The notes under the pieces are model-generated. The model was given only the letters and a program-made list of their open reading frames with translations, searched no databases and was not told where the DNA came from. From positions 1 to 29,551 of the forward strand of contig DGUF01000028.1 in assembly GCA_002394525.1 (NCBI GenBank): a stretch of DNA of 29,551 nt. Reading direction: 5' to 3'. The DNA is from Lachnospiraceae bacterium UBA4317. Its GTDB lineage: Bacteria > Bacillota_A > Clostridia > Lachnospirales > Lachnospiraceae. Position numbers and translations under genes: made by a program. The first letter of the stretch is position 1; every line of letters starts with the position of its first letter. Shown piece after piece: positions 1 through 8,221 of this stretch.

Positions 1-780
1 CTGGAAAAGGAACTCGGGGCAAAGCTCTTTGTCCGGTCCAATTACAGCATCCGTCTGACGGAGGCCGGCCTGCTGCTGCGCGAGCGGGCGGAGGATATCC
101 TGGCCCTCGTGGACAAAACGCTGGCGGACTTTCAGTCCCTGGAGGACAGCTTCAGGGGCGAGATCTATGTGGGAGCGCCGGAGTCGGAATCCATGCTCTT
201 TTTTGCGGAGGCGGTCAGGGACCTGCAGAAGGAGCACCCCGGGATCCGCTGCAACATCTACAGCGGCAACATGGAGGATGTCTGCGAGAAGCTGGACAAG
301 GGCATCCTTGATTTCGCGATCGTTCTGAGCTACGCGGACCTGACAAAATACAGCCACCTGGTGATCCCGTCCGGGGACAGGTGGGGGATCCTGATGAGAA
401 AGGACGACCCGCTCTCTGAAAAGCAGTCCTTTACTGCGGAGGACCTGAAAAGCCTGCCCCTGATCTGCTCGAAACAGTGGGTCGACCAGGAGTTTCCCCA
501 GTGGTTCGGGCCCGATCCGGAGGACGTGAATATCGTCGCGACCTACAACCTGGCCTACAACGGTTCCATTATGGCCAGAGCGGGCATCGGCTACGCGGTC
601 CTGCTGGACCGCCTGGTGGATACCGGCGAAGGCAGTGACCTGACCTTCCGGCCCCTGGCCGGCGTCCCCGGGACAGATATGAATGTGATCTGGAGAAAAA
701 ACCAGGCCTTCTCACCGGCGGCGAAGCTGGTGCTGAAGGCCCTGAGGGACAAGCTGCGGGACACTGCCTCTCCGGCCTAA
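1..780 (+). CDS. LysR-family transcriptional regulator, 5' end outside the window
   Basis: The frame is open from base 1 to the TAA at 778-780 and encodes 259 visible residues. The first about 33 (LEKELGAKLFVRS, then RLTEAG) are the end of a LysR winged helix-turn-helix: the E-x-x-L-G-x-x-LF-x-R and LT-x-AG pattern is typical. The rest is the co-inducer-binding domain, starting near GEIYVGAPESES. About 30-40 N-terminal residues must lie upstream of the window. A cytoplasmic DNA-binding regulator is expected. Its target cannot be told from here; LysR genes usually control a divergent neighbour, which would lie outside the window. It converges on the AraC relic that follows, and no clear terminator separates them. 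Confidence 0.9.
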   Translation: MEKELGAKLFVRSNYSIRLTEAGLLLRERAEDILALVDKTLADFQSLEDSFRGEIYVGAPESESMLFFAEAVRDLQKEHPGIRCNIYSGNMEDVCEKLDKGILDFAIVLSYADLTKYSHLVIPSGDRWGILMRKDDPLSEKQSFTAEDLKSLPLICSKQWVDQEFPQWFGPDPEDVNIVATYNLAYNGSIMARAGIGYAVLLDRLVDTGEGSDLTFRPLAGVPGTDMNVIWRKNQAFSPAAKLVLKALRDKLRDTASPA

Positions 781-947
781 AATGGAATGTCCCGGAAGGC
801 AGTCGGGGTCATGTCCGTGCAGGACCGGAATAGGCGGATGAAATTGGAGACGTTGTCAAAGCCGCAGGCCTCGGCGATCTGCGCGACGGAATCATCGGTC
901 GTATGGACGCGAGAATCCTGGTCAAGGAGAGCCTGTAAGGCATGAGC
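777..947 (-). pseudogene. AraC-family regulator relic (C-terminal HTH only)
   Basis: Minus-strand reading gives ALQALLDQ, then SVAQIAEACGF, then SNFIRLFRS and TPTAFRD before the stop. This is the last part of an AraC/XylS DNA-binding domain: second helix-turn-helix with the conserved IA-x-x-CGF, F-x-R-x-FR and TP-x-x-FR positions. The first HTH and the whole effector domain are missing. Similarity stops at about 945, exactly where a long palindrome (941-1047) starts. The open frame runs on into the palindrome up to 995 but that part looks unrelated. Most likely the remains of a gene cut by a repeat insertion or deletion. It overlaps the LysR stop by a few bases on the opposite strand. Confidence 0.7.
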
Positions 948-1047
948 CGGGGGACAGCATAAGCCGGGGGATCTGCCAGGTGATTCATTTTTCAACGAAA
1001 TGTGTCACCCGGCAGGTCCCCCGTTTCGCGCTGTCCCCCGGCTCATG
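941..1047. repeat. Long REP-like palindrome
   Basis: An 18-bp perfect arm, CATGAGCCGGGGGACAGC (941-958), is matched by its reverse complement at 1030-1047. An inner pair (965-983 against 1004-1023) pairs with two mismatches, so most of the 107 bp can fold into one long hairpin with a loop of about 20 nt. It carries the GAG(T/C)C-GGGGAC core seen in other intergenic repeats of this window. It separates the AraC relic from the helicase 3' end and may act as a transcription barrier for the leftward helicase transcript. Confidence 0.8.
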
Positions 1048-1079
1048 TTTTCCGGCTCATGTCCCCGGCCGGCACCTGC

Positions 1080-4000
1080 TCATCCCCTCCGGCCCCAGCA
1101 GCGCTGGCACACGCCGTAGGGGTAATTCCAGGGCAGCATCCGGCCGCAGGATCTGCATCTTTTTTCCTTGAAGCCCTCCCGCTCCAGGACCTTCATGATC
1201 CTCTCTGAGCAGTCTCTTTTCTTTTCCATGATGAAGGCAAGGGTCGTCTCCTCCGGCTGGAACTTGCGCGCCAGGGAGAAGTAGAGGTCCAGCATGCGGT
1301 GCTGGTGCTCCAGGGCGTCGATGGCATCGGCGTCGGAGGGGCTTTTGAGGGCGATGGCCTCAACCATGTCATAGATGCTGTAGGCTTCTTTTTCGACCTC
1401 CTTTTTAAAAATGTCATACCAGATGTTGAGGAGTTCATCGTTGTCGTCCTCAAAGGGGACGGTCAGAAAGTCGTAGGCCAGGCGTTTGGGGGCCTGCAGG
1501 CTTTCTGTCATCTCGGCCAGGCGGAGGATCTGTTCCAGGGATTCCTTCTGCCAGCCCTCTGCCGGCACGACCTGTTCCCATTTGCGGATCAGGTCCAGGA
1601 TGGGGGCGTCGACGGTCAGGAGGGTCTCCGGGAAATCGATGACGGCCTGTTCGATGGGATAGACCGGCCTTTTGATGGCTCTTCTGACCTTGTCGTCGCC
1701 GTTGGCGGTCGCGGCGTACCCGATGTCGTAGATGCCGTATCTTCCGGCCCTGCCGATGATCTGGGCGATTTCCCCGTAGGTCAGGGGCCGTCTGGTGAAG
1801 CCGTCGTATTTGCCGGTCTCCATCAGGACCGTGCGCCGGATAGGCAGGTTCATGCCCATGCCGATGGCATCCGTTGCGACGACCACCCGGTTCTGTCCGC
1901 TGGCGAAGAGCTCGGCCTGGCGGTGGCGGACGTCGTAAGGCAGGGCGCCGTAGATGATGCTGCACCTGATCTTGTTCTTGCGGAGCTGGGCGGCGACGGC
2001 GTGGACGTTGCGCCTGGAAAAGACGATCAGGGCGTCCCCGTCCCGGACGTCGTCCGGAAATACATAGGGCTTTTCCTCATAGACCAGAGGGGTCATTCTC
2101 CGGTGGCGGATGACCCTGTAGTCGTCCCCGCAGTCCTCGATGATCCGGATCAGCCGCTGCTCCGCCTCCGGGGCGGCGCAGACATGGACGGTGTCGGCGC
2201 AGACTCCCATGATGGCGGCGGTCCAGGCGCCGCCGCGGGCCCTGTCCGCGATCATCTGGGCCTCATCGATCACCGCCACGTCATAGTGGGTCTTGAGGCT
2301 GAGCATCTCGATGGTGGAGGACTGGTGGCGGGCGCCGTCGATCAGGTACTGCTCCTCCCCTGTCACCAGGGAGCAGGGACACTCGGCCCGGTTGAGCTTC
2401 TCGTACTGTTCATAGGCCAGGAGGCGCAGGGGGGCCAGGTAGATCCCCGTCTCCGCCTTCATGAGCTCCTCGATGGCGTCATGGGTCTTGCCGGAGTTGG
2501 TCGGCCCGATGTGGAGGACGAACTGCCTGTGCATGAGCCTGGCCATGGGATAGAGGTCGACGTAATTGTCGGGGATCTCGGTCAGCACCAGCTCGTAGAG
2601 GTGGCGGTCCCTTCTCTCGGCCTCCTCCTGTTCCCGCCGTTTCTTCTCTTTTCTCTCCCGGAAGGCGTCCGCCCCGTTTTTGGGCAGTTCTTTTCCCTTT
2701 CCGGACGCGGCATTCAGGAGGAGCCTGAGGATCCGCCTGTTGTTCCTGTCGCCCTTTTCCTTGAAATATTCACTCAGATAATCAGCCGCGGGCTCTCCCA
2801 TCCGCTCCAGGCAGTCCAGGACCAGGGTCGGATCGGTGAGGAAGATGCCGGGCTTTTCCGCGATGGCCCTGAGGAGCCTGTCCCTCTCCTTCGCTGGAAG
2901 GAGAAGGATATCGTCCCGGACGGCCTTCAGAACCAGGTGATAGTCCTGCTCTGTGACCGGGTTTTTCCCGGGGGCAGGATCCATCTGCAGGTGCTCGAAC
3001 AGTCTGCCCCTGTCTGTTACATGATAGACATAATAATCCTGATACAGGCCGCGCACCCGGTGCTCGCGGAGGATGTCAAACTGGACCAGCACGTCCAGGA
3101 CCTCCGTGATCTCCGCCTTGGACATGAGGTTGTACCTGCCCGCATAGTCTCCCAGGACATAATCGTCCGAGATATTGACCCCGCGCAGGAGATTGGCTGT
3201 CTGGGCCTTGGTCAGCCGGCCCCCGTTCTCCGCAATGACGGTCACGGCGGCCTGGGCGATCCAGGTCCCGTAATAGGGGCAGGTCTTCAGGAGCCTCTCC
3301 GTCTCCTTCTCCTCCGCGGACGCTCTCTCGCCTGCCCTCTTCCAGGCGGCCAGCACGATCCTCTTATAGGCCTTTTCGATGGTCACGGTCTCCGTTTTTG
3401 TCCCCAGGGCAAACTGGAAGGAGATCAGGAAGACCCCGGGCTTCTTATCGCAATATACCCGGGCCGGGATCTCTTTTTCCTTCAAATAGGCCGCGATGGC
3501 ATCACGCGTCCGGAGTCCCTTCATGGAATCGGAAAAATATGCATACATCGAATCCGCCTGGGACAGGGAAAAAGTGATCTGCCCGGTCGCAGGGTCACAC
3601 ACTGCCTTCCAGGGGATGCCATTGAACTGGATCCTGACGGCGTTGTCCTGGATCTCTGTCCTGCGGGGGCTGAGCCTGTCCCCGCCCGCCAGGAAACAGA
3701 GGGCCTCAAACCTGCCCGCGCTGAAGAGCTCAGCCGCCGATCTGGTGGAAAGGGCCTCCCGCATTTCATCGGTAAAGGGATGCGTCTCCCGCCAGGTCTC
3801 CAGGGCTGCACTGGCCGTGTCCTGGATCTTCTGGGCGTAGTCCGGGTTGACCCTGGGATAATAGCCCTTCACATTTCCAAAGACTGTCTTTTTCTTCCTC
3901 TTCCATTTGGCCTCATTGTCGATCCCGGCCATATCCACGTTGATGGTCCCGAAGGCTATGACCTCCCCGACGGGAAGGATCGCCACATTGAGACTCCTGC

Positions 4001-4169
4001 CGCTTTTGCTCTCGCTGACACTGATATCCCTGATCAGCCCGCGGCAGGGCAGGCTGTTCATCCTGCTCTTCAGGTACTGCTCCAGATCCGCGACGGGATT
4101 GACAGAAAGAGGACGCAGGTCCGCCTCATTTTTTTTCTGTTTACTGCCCTTTTTCTTCGTGTGTGCCAT
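1080..4169 (-). CDS. Large Suv3-like DExH/SF2 RNA helicase with C-terminal zinc motif
   Basis: 1029 residues. Motif I is GPTNSGKT (about 554-561), the variant typical of Suv3-type helicases; motif II is DEAQ (about 634-637); motif VI is QIIGRAGRYG (about 801-810), preceded by VVVATDAIGMGMNLPI. The last 25 residues carry four cysteines (1005, 1008, 1021, 1024) spaced as a zinc ribbon. About 540 N-terminal residues have no domain I recognise, with a Lys/Glu-rich stretch just before the helicase core. Suv3 relatives unwind RNA, often with a degradosome; that role here is inference. The start is the ATG followed by AHTKKKGSK, with a GGGGGA ribosome site 6 nt upstream. It seems to be transcribed alone. 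Confidence 0.85.
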   Translation of the reverse strand: MAHTKKKGSKQKKNEADLRPLSVNPVADLEQYLKSRMNSLPCRGLIRDISVSESKSGRSLNVAILPVGEVIAFGTINVDMAGIDNEAKWKRKKKTVFGNVKGYYPRVNPDYAQKIQDTASAALETWRETHPFTDEMREALSTRSAAELFSAGRFEALCFLAGGDRLSPRRTEIQDNAVRIQFNGIPWKAVCDPATGQITFSLSQADSMYAYFSDSMKGLRTRDAIAAYLKEKEIPARVYCDKKPGVFLISFQFALGTKTETVTIEKAYKRIVLAAWKRAGERASAEEKETERLLKTCPYYGTWIAQAAVTVIAENGGRLTKAQTANLLRGVNISDDYVLGDYAGRYNLMSKAEITEVLDVLVQFDILREHRVRGLYQDYYVYHVTDRGRLFEHLQMDPAPGKNPVTEQDYHLVLKAVRDDILLLPAKERDRLLRAIAEKPGIFLTDPTLVLDCLERMGEPAADYLSEYFKEKGDRNNRRILRLLLNAASGKGKELPKNGADAFRERKEKKRREQEEAERRDRHLYELVLTEIPDNYVDLYPMARLMHRQFVLHIGPTNSGKTHDAIEELMKAETGIYLAPLRLLAYEQYEKLNRAECPCSLVTGEEQYLIDGARHQSSTIEMLSLKTHYDVAVIDEAQMIADRARGGAWTAAIMGVCADTVHVCAAPEAEQRLIRIIEDCGDDYRVIRHRRMTPLVYEEKPYVFPDDVRDGDALIVFSRRNVHAVAAQLRKNKIRCSIIYGALPYDVRHRQAELFASGQNRVVVATDAIGMGMNLPIRRTVLMETGKYDGFTRRPLTYGEIAQIIGRAGRYGIYDIGYAATANGDDKVRRAIKRPVYPIEQAVIDFPETLLTVDAPILDLIRKWEQVVPAEGWQKESLEQILRLAEMTESLQAPKRLAYDFLTVPFEDDNDELLNIWYDIFKKEVEKEAYSIYDMVEAIALKSPSDADAIDALEHQHRMLDLYFSLARKFQPEETTLAFIMEKKRDCSERIMKVLEREGFKEKRCRSCGRMLPWNYPYGVCQRCWGRRG

Positions 4170-4326
4170 CTGCCATCCCCCTGATCCCGGTCTGCGGGAC
4201 CTGTTGTTTTTCTATTTAAAAGAAGCTGTTTTATATCTGGAAATACCTTATCATGGCTTCTTCCAAAAGGCAAGAAAAATCGAATATTTGTTCTGATTAT
4301 TACGGCAGGGATCATTCAGTCCTGCA

Positions 4327-4416
4327 GGAGAATGCGCCTGAATGCGCCTGAGAATGCACCTGAGAGTTGCGCCTGAGTAATGCGCCAGTTGAGTAATGCT
4401 CCTGAGTTGCGCCTGC
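4327..4416. repeat. Degenerate short tandem repeat in intergenic DNA
   Basis: Variants of AATGCGCCTGAG and GTTGCGCCTGAG recur about seven times with spacing of 10-16 bp, starting with two identical AATGCGCCTG units at 4331-4350. It lies just upstream of the yqeC promoter. The variable spacing argues against a simple operator array. Confidence 0.65.
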
Positions 4417-4431
4417 CATCCGGTAACTCCT

Positions 4432-4461
4432 TTGTATCAGAGCCTGGGACTATGCTATGAT
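4432..4461 (+). promoter_or_regulatory. Candidate sigma-A promoter of yqeC
   Basis: A -35 box TTGTAT (4432-4437) and a -10 box TATGAT (4456-4461) are 18 bp apart, and the ATG of yqeC lies 36 bp further on. The -10 matches consensus at five of six bases; the -35 is weak. Confidence 0.5.
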
Positions 4462-4497
4462 TGTTTTTAAATCTGATTTTTTGCCAGGAGGACTTCC

Positions 4498-5286
4498 ATG
4501 TACCTTTCTCTCGAGCAATCCCATATCCCGGACGGTGTGATCTCGGTGATCGGCAGCGGCGGCAAGACGACTTTTCTGCGCCTGCTGGCGGAATCGCTGC
4601 CCGGAAGGGTCCTGTTGACCACGACCACGCATATTGAGCCCTTTCCCGGTATTCCGCTGGTGGAATCTGCTGCCGGCGAAACGAAAGAAGCTCTTCTGGG
4701 TCGCCTGGAGGCTGCTCTGAGGGAGACCAGGGTCGTGTGCCTGGGCACTCCGATGGAACCCGGTGCGGACTGTGAAAAGGGAGGCGGCAGCAGGGGACCC
4801 GGCGCGGACTGTAAAAAGGAAGGCGGCAGCAGGGAACCTGCCCCGGCGGGCCCGGCCAGGGGGAGGATCGGCAAGCTCAGCGGTCCCCCGGTGGATCCGG
4901 GCGTCTTTTCTCCGCTTTTTGACCACATCCTGGTGGAGGCGGACGGCTCCAGGCGTCATCCGCTCAAGGCCCACCGCCCCTTTGAGCCGGTCATCTCACC
5001 GGCGACCTCCCTGACTGTCTGCCTGGCGGGCCTGTCCGGCCTGGGGCGCAGGCCGGAGGAGGTCTGTCACTGCCCGGAGCTTTTCTGCTCGATCGCAGGC
5101 TCCGGACTGACGGACCCTGTCACGGCCGGCCACGTGGCCAGGGTCCTCAACACGGAGGACCTGGCGGATGTCTATCTGCTCAACCAGACGGATGTCCTGG
5201 CGGATCCGGAAGCGGTGCTGGACCTGTGCGCGGCCATAAAAAAGCCCACCCTGGCAGGTTCTCTGCTGAAGCGGACTTTTCTTTGA
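4498..5286 (+). CDS. yqeC: Selenium cofactor biosynthesis protein YqeC
   Basis: 262 residues. A P-loop, GSGGKTT (residues 19-25), follows the start; LVEADGSR then PLKAH and PFEPVI (about 143-166) match the conserved YqeC block. YqeC is one of the marker genes found with SelD in genomes having selenium-dependent molybdenum hydroxylases; its biochemical step is unproven, and the P-loop suggests nucleotide use. The start is chosen for CCAGGAGGACTTCC just before ATG. Residues 89-114 are an inserted repeat (two 13-residue units beginning GADC), making it longer than usual. It is the only gene of the selenium set on the plus strand; its stop is 4 bp from the end of the convergent aminotransferase gene. 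Confidence 0.88.
   Translation: MYLSLEQSHIPDGVISVIGSGGKTTFLRLLAESLPGRVLLTTTTHIEPFPGIPLVESAAGETKEALLGRLEAALRETRVVCLGTPMEPGADCEKGGGSRGPGADCKKEGGSREPAPAGPARGRIGKLSGPPVDPGVFSPLFDHILVEADGSRRHPLKAHRPFEPVISPATSLTVCLAGLSGLGRRPEEVCHCPELFCSIAGSGLTDPVTAGHVARVLNTEDLADVYLLNQTDVLADPEAVLDLCAAIKKPTLAGSLLKRTFL
4762..4839 (+). repeat. 39-bp in-frame tandem duplication inside yqeC
   Basis: Two 39-bp units (4762-4800 and 4801-4839) each encode 13 residues of the form GADC-(E/K)K-x-GGSR-x-P. They differ at only a few bases, so the duplication is fairly recent. It falls between the P-loop half and the EADG block, in what should be a surface linker. Confidence 0.85.
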
Positions 5287-5290
5287 AGAG

Positions 5291-6499
5291 TCAGCCGGAT
5301 ACAGCGATCTCCCGCACGGCGGCGGCCGCGGCATCCACTTCTTCGAAGGTATTGGCGCAGCTGAAGCTGAAGCGGACGGCGCCGCGCTCCGCGGTCCCCA
5401 AAGCCGTGTGGAGCAGGGGGGCGCAGTGGGCGCCGGTGCGGGTCGCGATCCCGTAGTCTGTCATCAGGATATCCCCGGCTTCGCCGGAATCAAAGGGGTC
5501 AATATTGAGGGAGAGGACCGGGGCGCGGAGTCCCGGTCTTTCTATCTGCAGGTCCTTTCCGGCTTCCATAAGCCCCTGAGGGGCGGTCCTGTCCTCCGGC
5601 CGGCTCTGGAAGTTTCCGTAGATTGTCACTCCCGGAATGTCCCGCACCTGGTCATAAAAGCGGCAGAGGAGGTCCTGCTCCAGTCTGCAGACCGTCTCCT
5701 GCCCGGTCTCCAGGAGCCATTTCAGGGCCGCGTCCAGGCCGGCGATCCCGTGCGTATTGAGGGTGCCGGCCTCCAGAAGGGTCGGCATGGCAGGCGGCTG
5801 TGCCGTGAGAAAGCTCTGGACGCCGGTCCCCCCGGTCATCAGCGGCCGGATCTTCACGCCGCCGCGGACCCAGATCCCCCCGGTCCCCTGGGGGCCCCGC
5901 AGGCCCTTGTGCCCGGTAAAGCAGAGGATATCGATGTGCATCCTCTGCACATCGATGGGGATGCAGCCGGCTGTCTGGGCGGCATCGACGATGAGGAGGA
6001 TCCCCCTGGCGGATGTGGCGCGCCCGATCTTTTTCAGATCCATGAGGTCTCCGGTGACATTGGAGCCGTGGGCGCAGACGACCGCCCTTGTCTGCGGCAG
6101 GAGGGCGCCGATCACGGCCTCCTCGCTGACAGCCCCGTTTTTGTCCGTCGGTACGATCGTGACAGAGACCCCTCTCTCCTGCATGAGGTAGAGGGGGCGC
6201 AGGACGGAATTGTGCTCCCGGGCCGTCGTGACCACGTGGTCGCCGGGGCCCAGCGTCCCGAAGATGGCCGTGTTGAGGGCCTGGGTCGCATTGGCCGTAA
6301 AGGCTATATGGGAGGGGGAGTCTGCATGAAACAGGTCCGCCAGCTTCCTCCTTGTCTGATAGATCGCGCGGGATGCCTCCAGAGAGGCCTCGTGGACACC
6401 GCGCCCGGCATTTCCAAACCCGGACATGGCCTGCAGCACGGCCTCTGCGACCCCGGGTGCCTTTCTGATCGTCGTCGCCGCATTATCCAGATAGATCAT
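5291..6499 (-). CDS. Class V aminotransferase / cysteine desulfurase family (EF2568 type)
   Basis: 402 residues. PLP-enzyme landmarks are visible: YLDNAATT at the start, AREHNS (His96), VDAAQTAG (Asp172), FTGHKG with the Schiff-base Lys198, and RTGAHCAP with the candidate catalytic Cys359. This is the cysteine desulfurase/selenocysteine lyase superfamily; a relative sits in the Enterococcus faecalis SelD-molybdenum hydroxylase locus. A role in delivering selenium (or sulfur) to SelD or the Mo cofactor is plausible but inferred. It is the last gene of the ten-gene leftward run, 12 bp after the YqeB-MocA fusion, with AAGGATGG as ribosome site. A stretch at about 297-325 appears longer than in typical relatives. 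No terminator is visible before the convergent yqeC end. Confidence 0.85.
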   Translation of the reverse strand: MIYLDNAATTIRKAPGVAEAVLQAMSGFGNAGRGVHEASLEASRAIYQTRRKLADLFHADSPSHIAFTANATQALNTAIFGTLGPGDHVVTTAREHNSVLRPLYLMQERGVSVTIVPTDKNGAVSEEAVIGALLPQTRAVVCAHGSNVTGDLMDLKKIGRATSARGILLIVDAAQTAGCIPIDVQRMHIDILCFTGHKGLRGPQGTGGIWVRGGVKIRPLMTGGTGVQSFLTAQPPAMPTLLEAGTLNTHGIAGLDAALKWLLETGQETVCRLEQDLLCRFYDQVRDIPGVTIYGNFQSRPEDRTAPQGLMEAGKDLQIERPGLRAPVLSLNIDPFDSGEAGDILMTDYGIATRTGAHCAPLLHTALGTAERGAVRFSFSCANTFEEVDAAAAAVREIAVSG

Positions 6500-6511
6500 T
6501 CGTTTCCATCC

Positions 6512-8146
6512 TTATCCATTCTTATCGATTTTTTCCAGCATTCTCCCGATCTCCCACAGCTGGTCGGGATCATCGACGTCTGCCAGTTCCTCCGCCCGCA
6601 GGGCCTCACAGAGGCGGACGGGGACCTGTCCCTGCCGGATCACGGCGCGGCCTCCCTGGTCCCCCTCCAGCTTCCGCAGGGCGGGAAAGCACTCCGCGGG
6701 AAAAAGAACGGGGCTGCCCGGCACGCCTTCCGCGCTCAGGCGGTGGATACAGCCGGGCTCGCGCAAAAAGGCGCTGAGCAGGCGTTCCATGCTCAGGGAT
6801 GTCAACAGAGGCTGGTCAGCAGAGATAAACATGCAGCCCGCCCAGTTCCTGCTGTCCGCAGGCAGGAGGGCCCGGCGGATGGTGTCGCTCTGGTCTCCTC
6901 CGCTGTAGACCGTGCACGACAGACCGTGTGCGCGGGCCAGGTCCGCGAGCTCGGGCCGTCTGGCGATGACCTCCACATCTGCCTCCGGGACCCGCCCCGC
7001 AAGTTCCTGCAGCCGGTCCATGGCATAGGCGGCCAGGGGGCGGCCGCCAATTTGTTTCAGCAGCTTGTCCTCCCTGAATCTCCTGGACCATCCGGCAGCC
7101 ATCAGGACACAGCCGATCTTTTTTGCCGGCCTCTTTTTTTCGGCCGCGCAGACAAGCTCCAGCACACTTCCCGCTATGCAGCGGGCCTTGTCCGATATGG
7201 TCGTACAGTTTCTGACCTGGTCCCTGCGGGGATCGATGTCAGCGATCTTCAGGCCCCCGCGGACAGGAGTCCCGTCCGGGATCATGCCCCGGATCAGTCC
7301 TGTGATCGAGGCGGGGACAGGGACGGCCTCTCCGGTGTTGTCCTTTTCAAAAGCCTTCCCCGGGCCTTGTCCGGAAGCGGTGTCCAAAGCCGTCTCGATA
7401 ACGGCAATGGTCTCTCCCGCCTGCACAGTCTCCCCGATGTCCCTGACGATATGGAGGATCCCCGCAGCCGGCGCGTGGATCACGCGCTCCGCCCCGAAAC
7501 CGCCGATGATGCCGGGCACTCCGGTATTGGGCAGGGCCTGCCCCCGGCTGATGATCCGGCCCAGATTGTGACCCCGCATGGTCTCGATGACATAGTCCAC
7601 GTCCTCTCCCGCCGTAAAGCCGGGGCCCAGGGCGATGGTCAGCGGGGCCATGGCCCGGCTGGTGCCCGTATTTTTCTTGGCCAGGATCGCGTCCACGACC
7701 GCGAAGGGCTTCAGTTCTTCGATGGAACAGCCCTCCGGGTCCACCAGGACCGGGACTTCCTGCAGAAGCTCCGCATCCCTGTCTCTGACGGGATCCTCCT
7801 CACAGGAAACCGCCCGGGGGCCGCCGCCGTCCTTTCCCTGACAGAATCCCTGTCCGGCAGGCTCCTCCCTGTGCCGTCCCTGCGACCGGCAGACCACCTG
7901 CCTGTCCCAGACAGCCCGGGCCTCTTGGACCGATGCGACCCGGACTGCCCGGATCCCTTCCACCACGGTCTCTCCGGCCCGGACTGCCCCGGAAAAGGCC
8001 ACATGCCTGCGGATGGCCATGGGGTGGGCCGTCTCCAGGGCCAGGACAGGGAATCCCGCCCGGCAGAGCCGGTGGATGGTCCCGGTCGCCAGGTCGCCCG
8101 CCCCGCGCACGACCAGGATATTCGAAACGCTTTTCTTCTTTTCCAT
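6512..8146 (-). CDS. yqeB: YqeB-MocA/YgfJ fusion, selenium-dependent Mo-hydroxylase maturation protein
   Basis: 544 residues with two parts. Residues about 10-335 are YqeB: VVRGAGDLATGTIHRL, then AIRRHVAFSGAV, KKNTGT and FGAERVIHAPAAG. Residues about 340-544 are a MobA-like nucleotidyltransferase of the MocA/YgfJ type: CVLMAAGWSRRF and DKLLKQIGGRPL, then ISADQPLL and GSPVLFP. YqeB is an SDMH marker of unknown chemistry; MocA relatives attach CMP to molybdopterin. The two are normally separate proteins; here they share one frame with no stop or frameshift visible. Residues about 80-120 (CRSQGRHREE region) look like another repeat-type insertion. The ribosome site (ACAGG) is weak. The gene follows XdhC after 149 bp and precedes the desulfurase by 12 bp. 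Confidence 0.85.
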   Translation of the reverse strand: MEKKKSVSNILVVRGAGDLATGTIHRLCRAGFPVLALETAHPMAIRRHVAFSGAVRAGETVVEGIRAVRVASVQEARAVWDRQVVCRSQGRHREEPAGQGFCQGKDGGGPRAVSCEEDPVRDRDAELLQEVPVLVDPEGCSIEELKPFAVVDAILAKKNTGTSRAMAPLTIALGPGFTAGEDVDYVIETMRGHNLGRIISRGQALPNTGVPGIIGGFGAERVIHAPAAGILHIVRDIGETVQAGETIAVIETALDTASGQGPGKAFEKDNTGEAVPVPASITGLIRGMIPDGTPVRGGLKIADIDPRRDQVRNCTTISDKARCIAGSVLELVCAAEKKRPAKKIGCVLMAAGWSRRFREDKLLKQIGGRPLAAYAMDRLQELAGRVPEADVEVIARRPELADLARAHGLSCTVYSGGDQSDTIRRALLPADSRNWAGCMFISADQPLLTSLSMERLLSAFLREPGCIHRLSAEGVPGSPVLFPAECFPALRKLEGDQGGRAVIRQGQVPVRLCEALRAEELADVDDPDQLWEIGRMLEKIDKNG

Positions 8147-8221
8147 AGCTTATACCTGTTGCACCATCTCTTTCGAATATGCGGCGCGGCAGACCGGCCA
8201 TACGGAAAACCGGTCCGTCCA

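Larger units (their letters stand above)
4170..4497. other. Divergent intergenic region between helicase and yqeC
   Basis: This 328-bp stretch separates the leftward helicase from the rightward yqeC. The part next to the helicase (4190-4320) is AT-rich and probably holds its promoter, but I could not fix one pair of boxes. The part from 4327 to 4416 is a degenerate tandem repeat, and the yqeC promoter follows. I see no gene in it. Confidence 0.5.

Noticed and set aside
1299..4184. 961-codon open frame on the plus strand opposite the helicase
   Set aside because: Its translation is Gly/Asp/Val/Leu-rich without any family motif, as expected for the complement of a GC-rich gene; the minus strand carries clear helicase motifs.
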